Part shown: piece by piece, positions 1 to 9,909 of the stretch
How the letters are laid out: the number at the start of each line of letters is the position of its first letter
Position numbering within the stretch: the first letter of the stretch is position 1
NCBI GenBank assembly: GCA_028274465.1
Contig: CM051457.1
Coordinates: 49,136,362-49,200,361 of the forward strand
Reading direction: 5' to 3'
Length of the DNA stretch: 64,000 bases
Source of the DNA: Plantago ovata
Taxonomy: Eukaryota > Streptophyta > Magnoliopsida > Lamiales > Plantaginaceae
Translations under genes and position numbers: made by a program
The notes under the pieces: generated by a model
The model's database searches: none
Told to the model about the DNA's origin: nothing
The model's input: only the letters and a program-made list of their open reading frames with translations

Positions 1-2700
1 TTTGTCATGAACTATATTTATCTTGTCATGACTTGGGGGAGGAGAGTCATTGTCAAAATCATCATTTAGTTCAATTGACTTGATTTGTCTAGCATCAGAT
101 TCAGTTCTTTGCTCGTGTATGAGTAGCTTCTTCATACAATCTGATATCTCTTCTTCAGTAGACACTCCTTGTGACTTTTCGTAGAATACAACATGCACTG
201 ACCTTATTGTTGGACCTTTAGACCACCGTCTATAGTTTATAAGGTTATTCTTGTAGCCCGTCATGTGCTTTCCACAACCACTGTCAAAGTGCCAGATTGC
301 ATTGTTTGTCTCCGTGGCTGAAGTCTGCACAATCAAGAGCAAAAAAGTTAATTATCCAATATTGGATGTCCATTAACATGTTCAAGAATGCGTCCAGTGG
401 AAACCCAAGTCTTAAGTTTTTCAACTTTGACTTGTTTTCTACTTGCTGATGAACTAGGAGGTTTTGAGCCGAAAGACTTTTGATTTGTGCTGATCAAATC
501 CACTTTCTGATGTGGTGTCTTGCTCGGTTGACCTTTTTGCTGAACATACTTTTCAGTAAGTTCTTTTCTAGCAAGGTTCCTTCTAGCCCTAGCGTTTTGA
601 GTCTTGTCAGAACTCTTAGGCTTGGTTTTGTTCATCTCTTTGAAGTATCTTTGCTGACTTTGCTTATACTCATGAAAAAGTTGACTTTGCTTGGTTTTGA
701 AACCGAGTCCACTTTTTGGAGAATGCTGAGCTTTTGTCTCAGCAACCTTACTTGATTCAGGTTTGTCAGCAAAGGTCTTCTGACTACTTTTAGTAATCTT
801 GCCTTTTGACTTAACAAATTGCTTTTCAGCAACTTGTTTGGCGGAATGCTTTACAGCATCCTTTTTCTTTACAGTTTGCTTTTCAGCAACCTGTTTTCCG
901 TTTGAAGTCTTGTTACTTTGAGTGGCAACAGAGGGCTTATACTTGATTGCATTTTTTAGCAACCTTAGATTGTCCAATCTGATAGAGTTCTGGTTGACCA
1001 CTATCAGTTGTGCGTACAAAGGTAATTGGTGATTTGTCTTTACTCAAGATTATTACGTCATCCCCTTCATACGTTGCACCTAAACCTTCTTTCTGAGATG
1101 GATCTCTCAGATAAGAGTTTAGTTCAGTCAGCGTATTACTTGCATCAACATAAGATTTGAAATTGATTTTCATCTTTTTCATCTCTTGAATTTCAGCAAG
1201 TAACTTTAGAATTGAGTACTGATATTCTTCCAATTCTATTGCCATCTGAGAATTCTTCTCTGTAGCTTCAGCAATCAACTTCTTGAGATGCAATATTTCA
1301 GCATCTTTATTTTATGTCTCTTCCTTCAGCAATACGTACTTTTTAGTAGTTTGCTTGGTCAGAGTTTCAGCATTCTGTAGTTTCTCTTGCTGTTTGCTAA
1401 GAGTTTTCTCAAATCTTTCGATTTCTCCTTGAATTTTGTCAAGGTCAATCTCATCTTCACTTTCTGAGTCAGAGTCAGAGGTAGGACTATTTACCTGACC
1501 GGCCATGAGGCAGAATTCATAGTTTGACACATCTGGATAAGCTTCCATAGCTATTCCATAAACTTCCTTGCCGATCTCTACGTCAAGATTGCCTTCTTCT
1601 TCTTCAGTGTCTGAGCTTTCTTCCTCATTGTCTTCGGAGCTGGTATCAATGCACAACGAATCGATTTTTGCTTGAAGCTTCTTCTTTTCTTCAGCAATAA
1701 AAGCCCTTTTGAACTTCTTCTTCTTTTCAGCAGATTTACCTTTCAGCAAAGGACAATTTGCTTTGAAGTGTCCAGGCTTTTTGCAGTAAAAGCAGAGATC
1801 ATTTCCAACTGCTAGTTCTTCAGAGGAATTCGTTTGCTGAGCCTGCTTGTTCAGCGAGCTAGCCTCATTCTTATATTTATGGTAGTTGTTACCAAGATGC
1901 TTTTTCAGCTTCTCTTTTGCTATTCGCCTTTCAAGTTCCTTACTGATGAATTTCTTCATGTTTTTAACAACTAATGCATTTTCATCAGGGGGCTCTTTAT
2001 CATTCTTCTTTTCAGAGGATGACGGCTTTGCAGCAAGAGCAACGTTTTACGATTTTTCAGCAAACACATTTTCTCTTTGCTTTGTCTCGTAGTTGACAGT
2101 AGCAAGATGAGAGAACAACTCTGTAGGTGTGATGTTTGGCATTCCTTGATTGTAGTAGAAATTCTAGGTATGGATCCATTCTTGGTTCAGACTTCTGATA
2201 ATGGTTTTCACCTTCTCAGAATCTGAGTAAAGATTTCCAACTCCTAAGGCAGCCATCTCACTTACTAGAGTTGTGAATCTGAAGTCCAAGTCTTCCAGTG
2301 ACTCATTTGTACCTTGTTTAAAGTTATGGAACTTTAACTTCAACACTTCAAGTTTGTTTTCCTTGGTTTTGTCAGATCCATCACAAAGATCTTGAACCAT
2401 TTTCCAAGCTTCCTTAGCATTTTTGGCACCCGACAGTTTGCACTGTATAGTATCCGGAGTTGATCGAATGATGATGTTTCTTGCTTGGCCATCAAGTCGG
2501 AATCTCTTAGCTTCGTCGGATGCCCATTCCTCTCTTGGTTTTGGAACGGCGGTGTCAACCGGGTCTCCTAAGATAGTTTCCTTACCAGTCGTATCCGTGG
2601 TTTTGTGAGGAAAGCTTCTCTCAATCTTAGTGATCTTGATAGGTCCATCATTAATGACAGTGACCATTTCATCACTAATGGCCTCAAGATGTAACATCAT
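1..2700 (-). pseudogene. Broken Copia gag-protease coding region
   Basis: From 2700 to 2164 (minus) the frame encodes a UBN2-type Gag core. It has an in-frame TAG just after position 2170 and a TAA near 2050. It then continues as a basic stretch with a zinc knuckle CFYCKKPGHFKANCP (near 1760-1800), an acidic Ser/Glu/Asp-rich segment and a probable coiled coil, and meets another TAA near 1312. A further segment (1293-937) shifts frame in an A6 run near 950 into a Lys/Gln-rich region with repeated AEKQ units (to 348). Minus-strand bases near 310-245 encode WHFDSGCGKHMTG, the protease active-site region. Beyond it the frame resembles the linker downstream of integrase. The gene cannot make a full polyprotein. 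Confidence 0.85.
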
Positions 2701-2858
2701 GTTGTTTCACCATTTTTCATAGTTTTCCAGCTTCAGCAAGGGAGCGTCTCCTAAAGACATCCTGTCAGCAAAAGACTACTAAACTGATCAAGTGGGAGTG
2801 ATTTACAGAAAGCACCTACGGGGATCTAGGTTCAGTGATGAAGGTTAAAGAACCTCCA

Positions 2859-2870
2859 GCTCTGATACCA
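2859..2870 (-). promoter_or_regulatory. Primer-binding site, tRNA-iMet type
   Basis: The minus strand reads TGGTATCAGAGC, the complement of the 3' end of plant initiator tRNA-Met and the usual Copia primer site. It lies two bases inside the LTR end at 2873. It fixes the element orientation as minus and identifies the flanking LTR as the 5' copy. Confidence 0.95.
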
Positions 2871-2872
2871 CT

Positions 2873-4501
2873 TGTTGGTCCCTTTAAACAACAAAAAAAG
2901 ACTAGGGGGGGGGGGTGAATAGTCTTGTAAAACTTTCATTGTTTAAAAACTTTCTCAGCAAGGGCTTATTACTTTTCATTAATGAGTTTGCTGATACTTA
3001 ACTTTCTCAGCAAGTACTAATTACTTTTCAGTAACGAGTTTTACTGATACTTAAAAACAGAGTGTGGAAGTCTTTGTACTGATACTTTTCAGTAACGAGT
3101 TTTACTTTTCAGTAACGAGTTTTACTGATACTTAAAAATAAGTGCTTTTAACAGTAAGTGATAGTTTGAGCAAGTGAGCAGAGTGACAGTGTGCAGATAG
3201 ATATGCTTGCTGAAAACTAAATGCAGTAACGTAAATCACACAAACACTTTTATAGTGGTATCTGAGAGTGGCGTAATCTCTCAACTAATCCACTTTGTCC
3301 TTTCTAGGACAGAATCCACTAAGATAAGTTTGAGGTTCCTTACAACACCTATCTAGAGCGATTCTACAGAAACCAAAGCACACTTGCTTCGTTTCCAACC
3401 TAACTAGAGAACGAAACCTTGTTCTCCACCAAAGGTGGGACTTATAATCAGCAACACTATGCTTGATTAAGTTCCCCCTGAATTTCACGCCTGAAAAGGG
3501 TGTTTATCAGTTAGAGAGGTTTGGGATGAGATAACTTGATTATAACTTATTTAGCTACAACAAGTAATCTAAGAAACAAAACTTTGAATACTTTGCAGTA
3601 AACAAGTTAGATTGTTTCTGGTGTCAAGACCTGTTCTTGTTCCAAAGAAAGAACACTTAACTAATTTCTTAGCCGTCAAATGTTCTACTTCTTCACAAGT
3701 AGCTTTTTCAAGATTTTAAGTCTTGGAACGGATCAATGGCAGTGAAGAGTATAGAAGGGTTTGAGTGTTTAAGCACAAGTGAGAGTTTGATCACGTTGTT
3801 GACACACTTCTACTCTTTGCCGGATGACCTCTATTTATAGTGAATCAAGGGAGCCGTTTGAATTTCAAATTCTAAGGCTTTGTACCTTAAGATGTCACTA
3901 TCTTGCTTTTGTACTTTCAGCAGCGTCCTTTATTTGTCTTCTAGTCTTCATGTTCTTCGCATGCTTACTTTGCATTTAATGTTCATTTGAATGAAATTCA
4001 AATATGAACGTTGGAGCGCAGATGCAAGTACTTTCAGCAAGGAGGTCACATATGTATTTCAGCAAGTGGTCAGTCTCAGTTTCAGCAAGCACAACCTACT
4101 CTGTCATTTAGATTTTCACTTATGCAAGCTGTTGCTGAAGTTTCCACTTTCTGAGCAACATGTGCCTTTGTAGATACCATCTTCAGAAATCTTCTTTAGT
4201 CTCCAGTCTTCAAATTCTTCAAGTTTCTGAACGGTTCTAGTGCTTCAATAGTTCGTTTGTGTAAACAAAGTACATCATCAGCAAATGCTTCAATAGGTTG
4301 TTTTTCTTTTCAGAAAACAAGATACATCATAAGCGGATCTAAAACACCTAACTAGTACCTACACTAATTCTTCAGCAAACGTTCCTCTTTTACAATGTCC
4401 TTAAAATTCTAAATTCCTATGGACCTTAAGAGTACTAGTTACTGGACTTTCCTTAATTTAGCATGGTTAATTGCTCATCAAAATTTACAAGTTTCCTAAC
4501 A
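2873..4501 (-). repeat. Copia 5' LTR (1,629 bp)
   Basis: It is bounded by TG at the 4501 end and CA at the 2873 end (minus strand). Near the primer site is a G-rich run (about 2905-2918). Imperfect tandem repeats of a short unit containing CAGTAACGAG and TACTGATACTT lie at 2975-3140. The word TTCAGCA (or TTGCTGAA) is scattered through the LTR and again through the internal region. I see no coding sequence; the short open frames here are chance. Confidence 0.9.
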
Positions 4502-4757
4502 ATCATACTTCATAAAGATTGTTTCAATTTCATATTGAATTTCATTGTTTGTTTATGAGTTGTTGGTTGAACTTGGAGGCGGAAATACTGGTTGTGGAAT
4601 TGTGAGGAGCACATGTGTGAACGTAATAAAACTTGTATCATGTTTTCGGTGTTTATTTCGGTTGCGCATTTTCTAACATCATAGGTTTATTTGTGAACTA
4701 AACTTCATGATCTACCTAATAAGTTCATAATGTAACAAACATTGTTTTCCTGTTTAG

Positions 4758-5393
4758 GAGTACAAGGAGGCTATCAAATGCCGCCACAAGCCATTTCCCC
4801 TTTATGATTTGTGGGCTGACTGGTTCGGGGTAGATACTGCCATCGGAGAGGCTGATGTTGGTTTCGAGGAGGTTGTGAACCAAAATGATGAGGAAGGTTA
4901 TGTTCCTACTTGGGATGATGAAAACCGTATGGAGGAGGACGAGGATGTGAGCAGAAGATTGAATGAGCCAGGTTTAAGTGCTCCAACAAACCTCCCCCCT
5001 GCTACTCAAAAAAGCTCAGTGCCAGGGGCAAAACTGGGTCGTGACATCTATCCGGCCCCTGCCCCCGCAGCGAAGAAGCAAAGGGTTGAGAAAGTTGACC
5101 AAGTTGAAAAGGTTGCTAGGCCTTACGTAACCATGTTCAAGGATATGTGGAGCGAGAATAAGGTAGTCATGGTAGATGTTGCTTCCAAACTCGTAGCTCC
5201 AGAAGTGTTATATGATCAGAAGTGTGACAAAGTGAGTGATGGCCTAGCAGAGTTCCCAGATATCCCTCTTCGAGATGCTTTATATGTGGAGCATCACATA
5301 ACTTCTGATGCCTGCTTGACCAATGCCTTTATCAAGGAAGGGAAGGATCGCCGGCGCGAGATGATAGCTATGATCATCGAGAAGGCACTCTGA
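4758..5393 (+). CDS. Last exon of a Myb/SANT-like DNA-binding protein gene (L10-interacting-MYB / At2g29880 type)
   Basis: An acceptor (TTTAG) ends at 4757. The 212-codon exon opens with EYKEAIKCRHKPFPLYDLWA, the segment after the Myb/SANT-like (Myb_DNA-bind_3) domain, in which a short helix precedes a W..FG motif. It is followed by an acidic linker, a basic AAKKQR patch (possible nuclear signal) and a conserved-looking C-terminal helical tail, with TGA at 5391. The usual protein has its DNA-binding half in an upstream exon. Here the space upstream (4502-4757) is intron-like and then the Copia LTR begins, so the first exon should lie left of the window with Copia in the intron. The exon frame is intact. 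Whether the gene is still transcribed cannot be told. Confidence 0.75.
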   Translation, partial: EYKEAIKCRHKPFPLYDLWADWFGVDTAIGEADVGFEEVVNQNDEEGYVPTWDDENRMEEDEDVSRRLNEPGLSAPTNLPPATQKSSVPGAKLGRDIYPAPAPAAKKQRVEKVDQVEKVARPYVTMFKDMWSENKVVMVDVASKLVAPEVLYDQKCDKVSDGLAEFPDIPLRDALYVEHHITSDACLTNAFIKEGKDRRREMIAMIIEKAL

Positions 5394-6010
5394 AAGTGCC
5401 TCTCTTATTGATGTTATAGGCAGATTCTTTTGTAGGCTAAAAACTAATCAGTAATGAGCCTTGAATAGCAAACTATGCAAATCAGGCCTTTAACCTATCT
5501 TCGGCCTTATTATTTTGTTGAATCATACTGTTCTTATTCATGTCAATTTGTATGGAATCTATGTTAACAACTTTGTAGACAATTAAAGACCTACCGTATT
5601 AAGTTGGTTGAAATTTCCCATTTTCTATTGCTTATTTATTTGTCCCTTAACCTCGTAGTTTAGTTTCATATTGTACTGCTATTTCAAAGGAGAACAAAAA
5701 AAAGACCAGGTTTGTTCATGCATTCTGTGCTAGACTGAGCTTTTCAAAGTTTGCCAATTTTGAATTAAAACAAACTCAGATGCATTTCAAGAATTGAATT
5801 AGTTCAATAACAGATAAGGAAATGGAAAAACACACACGATCTACACTCACACTCATACTTCAAACACTCACATTACAAGAAATAGAAAAGAAAACATAGT
5901 TTGCTCGACCTTCCACTTTTTCTAGTAAGCAATACGATTGGAAAGCCAAGCTAATTTCTTCTGAAACGCACAGCTTGCCTATAGAGTTGCTGCAGGAGCT
6001 CTCTCCAACA
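5394..6010. other. Intergenic, presumed 3' ends of two convergent genes
   Basis: AT-rich sequence follows the stop at 5393 and precedes the minus-strand stop at 6011. It should contain both 3' UTRs. I see no gene, repeat or RNA here. Confidence 0.5.
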
Positions 6011-6615
6011 CTAATGACCGTAAGGATAATTGTAGTGCTCACTCATTGGTAGCTGCCTTGCCTTGCGCAAAACGAGATCAACGTAACCTAGATAGGATCC
6101 AAACAAAGAGCACAACCGATACCAGTCCGGATCCCCCTTGAAAGCATACGCTTTAGTTAGCTCATCTGCCTGCAATAATAAGGGAAATGAAATTATGAAT
6201 ACAAGTTTAAATTACACGAAAAGATATCAATTAGCTGAAGTACTAAATTCAGAAAACTACGCCTGGACTATAACATTGAAACGAACATGGTTTTCAATCA
6301 CTATGTTATTGTTGGACTCATCCCACTGAATGCAACCATCATTGAGCAGATAACCGAAGCAGCGGAATCTGTCAAAGAGGCGGTTAAACTCGTTTTCACC
6401 TTGTTCATCCGTATATTGGATATCATAATCACCAAACTTCTTGTTTAGTTTTTTGATAGATTTTCGTATCACATGAAGCTGGGGATAATCTAGAAGATTA
6501 AAGTGTGGCACTTCAGCCATCTTCAACCTCAGATGATAAACGAAATCATCAACCACACTTTCACACCATTTGTGCCATTGGGGAACAAATAATGTTCCTG
6601 TGGTAGGAATTCCAT
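6011..6615 (-). pseudogene. Small Myb/SANT-like paralog F, frameshifted near its start
   Basis: Exon 1 runs 6615 to 6263 and exon 2 from 6169 to 6011 (TAG). The protein contains LFDRFRCFGYLL and, in exon 2, AYAFKGDPDW, matching paralogs D (32783) and E (34313). The start ATG at 6615 encodes a segment (PQEHYLFP) matching E, but a G4 run at 6580-6583 is one base short of the number that keeps frame, so the downstream exon 1 is read in another frame. By alignment with D and E the exon 1 donor is CAG|GCGTAG, a GC instead of GT donor; the acceptor is TTGCAG. It is probably a pseudogene, or an intact gene with one homopolymer base missing in the assembly. Confidence 0.7.
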
Positions 6616-7018
6616 TTAAGTTAAGATAATTTCTTGGAATTTTTCTTGTTTTTGGGAAGTAGGCTTGGTAGATGAAGGCTTCTTCTTTTTTATATGTAGG
6701 ACTTCATAAGCAGATTCCTTCTTATATAAGACCACAAAGATGTAAAGAAGCCAAAATTGATATACTGTGCTGCGTTAAAAGCTAAAATGAAACAGGTTCA
6801 AAAATTTACTTTCACGAAAACAGAGTGCTGGAGCATTTTTCACGCATGCAGCTGTAACTTCACATGAAAAAATTAAAGAAAACTCTATCAGTCCACTGTC
6901 TTCTAGGAAAACTCATGCACTCTCTGCTGTAATTACTATGGAGTAGCAGGGGTAGGGGGAATACAATGCTGTGAATGCTGTTTCACTTTGACAGCTCAGT
7001 AAAAGTGAAAGTAGGGGG
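6616..7018. other. Intergenic sequence left of element E1
   Basis: AT-rich upstream region of paralog F. It contains two copies of a GTAGGGGGAAT word (near 6951 and 7011), the second being the E1 insertion site. No coding potential was recognised. Confidence 0.4.
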
Positions 7019-7023
7019 AATCT

Positions 7024-8213
7024 TGATGAACCGGAATTTGTCAGATTCTAATTAATCAAATAAATTTGTATTTAGCCAAAGGCAATTCACAACTACAACG
7101 AAAACCGTAGTGTAGCAGTAAAATAACCTCGAGTGTCGATCTCTAAGGACTATAACTAGCTTTATCTAATCTAACTTAAAAATATAAAATCAACAAACTA
7201 CTTAGCAAAGGTTTTTCTTATCAGATAATGGAGGTTGGTGATAATATGATCATTCAACGCATAGCAGGTTAATAATCATGTATGAAGTACCCAATTGTTT
7301 TGCATGGAGATCTTTTGATCAATGAATTGTCCAATTGTGTTCGTTATAATTCAACACTACGAAGATAGATGTTTTAGATAGATCAAAGAAATAAAGCAAT
7401 AACTCAAAGTCTCATCAACATAATTATTAACCCTTCGCTAAGAAATCACATACTATCACCAACGATAAATTTAGTTACTCATAGATGTCATGCAATCAAC
7501 AGAAATCATAGCAAGATTGAATGAAAACATGTTGAAAGATAAATAAATATAAATAGAAAAACTGTAAGATACAATGTTAGCAAAGGTTGTCAATCTCCGA
7601 AGAATCGCGATCTTACAAGCTCCAAAACGATAAGAAAAAGTATCTCCTAAGCTATGAATCCCCAGAACAGGCTCTGGAGAATTCCTACCTAAAACTAATA
7701 AGAAAGGTGAGAGAAAAAGTCTGGAAAAGTATGAAAAACGGAGAAAACTGAGCAACTATATATAGGTATTCGGCAGGTGTGGGGCGAGTCGCCCAACACA
7801 CCGGGCGAATCGCCTGGTGTGAGGCAGTTAGCCCCACGTCCCGGGCGAATTGCTCGGGACCTCCAGTCGGCTATTGATGCGTTTTCGACGCGTTTTTTGA
7901 TTCCTTTTCCTTTTCGGACTCGGTTTATGTTCTTCTAGTGACCTTTTAGCCTTCAGACTCGACCCCTAGACTTCAAATCCTATCCGTAATCTTCTAGATA
8001 CTCCAAAAAGGCCTTCGGAACACCAATTCCTCGTCCACTTCAATATAATTGCCCGGAAAACCTCATTTTTCACCCAAAACCTGTAAAATACAAACTAAAG
8101 GGAAACGTGACACTATTCTAATAAAATGCACTAAAATATAGCTAAATTAACAAAGATGATAGCTAATTTGGTGAAAAAAGACTCGAATGAAAGTGTAAAA
8201 TACACGTTCATCA
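7024..8213 (-). repeat. E1 3' LTR (1,190 bp)
   Basis: Matches the 5' LTR at 16804-18011 along its length and is bounded inside by AACTCCCCAAACCGAACC, the complement of the polypurine tract. A minus-strand TATA box (CTATATATAG, 7756-7765) sits beside a GC-palindrome cluster (7775-7862). The 94-codon frame seen over 7471-7755 recurs in the other LTRs and is not taken as a gene. Confidence 0.9.
7775..7862. promoter_or_regulatory. GC-palindrome cluster upstream of the E1 3' LTR TATA box
   Basis: Degenerate copies of the 13-bp palindrome GGGCGAATCGCCC joined by CACACC/GGTGTG arms. It lies directly upstream (minus sense) of the TATA box at 7756-7765. Confidence 0.7.
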
Positions 8214-8997
8214 AACTCCCCAAACCGAACCTTTGCTTGTCCTCAAGCAACTAAGCTAGACTCTAATGCAAAAAACAATGCAACACAAAAAATGAAGTCT
8301 CATGCCAAATGAAATGAACTAATCTATTGAATCTTTCAAAAAACATATGAACAAAAACCATACAAATCATAACATGAATATAGGTTGAAGAATGCCTCGA
8401 TTGACTCATACACATTCACATAAGCACTTATGTCAAGACAAGATAGTCTCTCGTAACATTCTCTACCTGGACCTAGTCAGTGACGACGTAATGAAATATG
8501 TTAAAATACGAATGGTTGTCCCCCGTGCCTATGAAACTGAGGACTTACTACTGTTCACCAAGTTAAGACTTGTCCTCAAAGAGGTCGAACCAATACTGGC
8601 TCTCATCAAACGAAGGAGGGTTCCCTAAAAAGATAACACTCCCCTATTCTACCCATCTCTCAAGCAAAGCCTTAAGCTATTCACCACTTCTTTAATGGCA
8701 GGACGAGGGTGGTCTAGAATAGATGACACTCAAACAAACAAAAGACAAAAAATTACAACACGATTACGAACATTATAAGAATTGAAAAATGAGACAAACA
8801 CTTTGCTAAACTGCTTTTTGGCTTTTTTGGACCCTTCTTTGCTTTTTTGGGGTCTTTTCTTTTTTTTCTTTTTTTTTTCTTTTCCAGATTTCTTTCTTTT
8901 TTTCTGGAACTTTTTTCTTCTTTTTTTTTCGATTTTTTTTTAGCCAGCAGTAGCACAACGAAAAAGAAACAAAAATAACACACAAACGACCTCCCCA

Positions 8998-9019
8998 AAC
9001 CTATTCGAAAGAATAGGTT
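8998..9019. repeat. Conserved hairpin of the E family (E1 copy 1)
   Basis: Nine-base arms AACCTATTC and GAATAGGTT around a four-base loop. The partner hairpin of E1 is at 14867-14888; the two are separated by N1. The same pair, about 110 bp apart, occurs in E2 and E3, and with one copy half lost in E4. Confidence 0.8.
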
Positions 9020-9056
9020 GGAGTACAAAATTTACGAAAAAGGAAAATAAACTCAC

Positions 9057-9273
9057 TTTCATAAGATAAAGACTTTAAAGAGTTAGAGGAGAGGGGAGAA
9101 TATCATTGTATTATCAAGTATCCATCAATGTACAAGTTCAAGCCCTATTTATAGGGAACTCTCCATAACCAAGTGAGTTTTGTAACTCTCACTTTACATA
9201 ATGATACAATAAAGTACAGTACTAAATGGAATATAGGAAGAGTCATGAACTCATGGCATTTATATTTATAACA
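9057..9273 (-). repeat. N1 3' LTR (217 bp)
   Basis: Near-identical to 14590-14806. It contains CTATAAATAGGG on the minus strand (near 9150-9165), a good TATA box. The outer end is non-canonical (GAAA instead of CA). Confidence 0.85.
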
Positions 9274-9320
9274 CTCCCCTTGAATGACATTAGTTTATTT
9301 GTCGAATACGCTTTAAAGTT

Positions 9321-9394
9321 ACTGCCTCGTTAAAAACCTTGCTAAGAAAAACCCAATGGGATAAAAACTTAGTCAAGGGAAAAAGAGTGCAGTG
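9321..9394. repeat. N1 internal repeat, copy 1
   Basis: Begins near CTCGTTAAAAACCTTGCTAA and ends near AGAGTGCAG. It recurs, slightly diverged, at 9834-9909. Function unknown. Confidence 0.7.
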
Positions 9395-9833
9395 GGTATC
9401 CGTCTCCCCTAATTGTAACATCACTTCAAATCTTTGAATCTTCATAGTGCAATCTTCTCGATGAATCGCCGAACTGATGGTGTTGAACAAGTATGCAAAA
9501 TCTTCAATAGAGTGAATATGGTGTACTTGGATGGAACCTTCATCTTGTAGCCCATAGCTGAAAACTTCAATGGTATGAGCTTTGATTCCATGTGAAAACT
9601 TCTTGAACACTAGAAGCATTCATTTCTTGAATGTGTATTTTTATGTTGATCCAACAAAATATGTCACTTGCACAATTCAACATAACAATCTCGTAATATT
9701 GAAATGACTTCAATATTCATATATCTCCGTCATATTTGTAAAATAGCAGACAAGGATATATAATACTTCCCTTTTGCAAATATATTATCACCATGGAGAT
9801 TTGGAGATAGTTATACACATATATGGCTAATAA

Positions 9834-9909
9834 TGCTACCTCGTTAAAAACCTTGCTAAGAAAAAACCCATTGGGACAAAAACCTAGTCGAAGGGAAACA
9901 GAGTGTAGC
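9834..9909. repeat. N1 internal repeat, copy 2
   Basis: Second copy of the segment at 9321-9394, about 510 bp away and in the same orientation. Confidence 0.7.

Larger units (their letters stand above)
1..4501 (-). mobile_element. Defective Ty1/copia LTR retrotransposon, 5' part (continues past the left edge)
   Basis: Read on the minus strand, the order is LTR, primer-binding site, gag (UBN2-like, then a CCHC zinc knuckle), then an aspartic protease DSG motif, which is the Copia order. The 5' LTR end at 4501 starts TGTTAGG and is followed outside by ATCAT, the candidate target duplication; its partner lies outside the window. Gag carries at least three in-frame stops and one frameshift. Soon after the DSG motif the frame passes to a HVVF-type segment that normally follows the integrase, so the integrase core seems deleted. 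The long acidic, coiled-coil-rich region after the zinc knuckle is unusual. The Copia class is firm. The lineage (possibly Sirevirus-like) is a guess. Confidence 0.9.
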
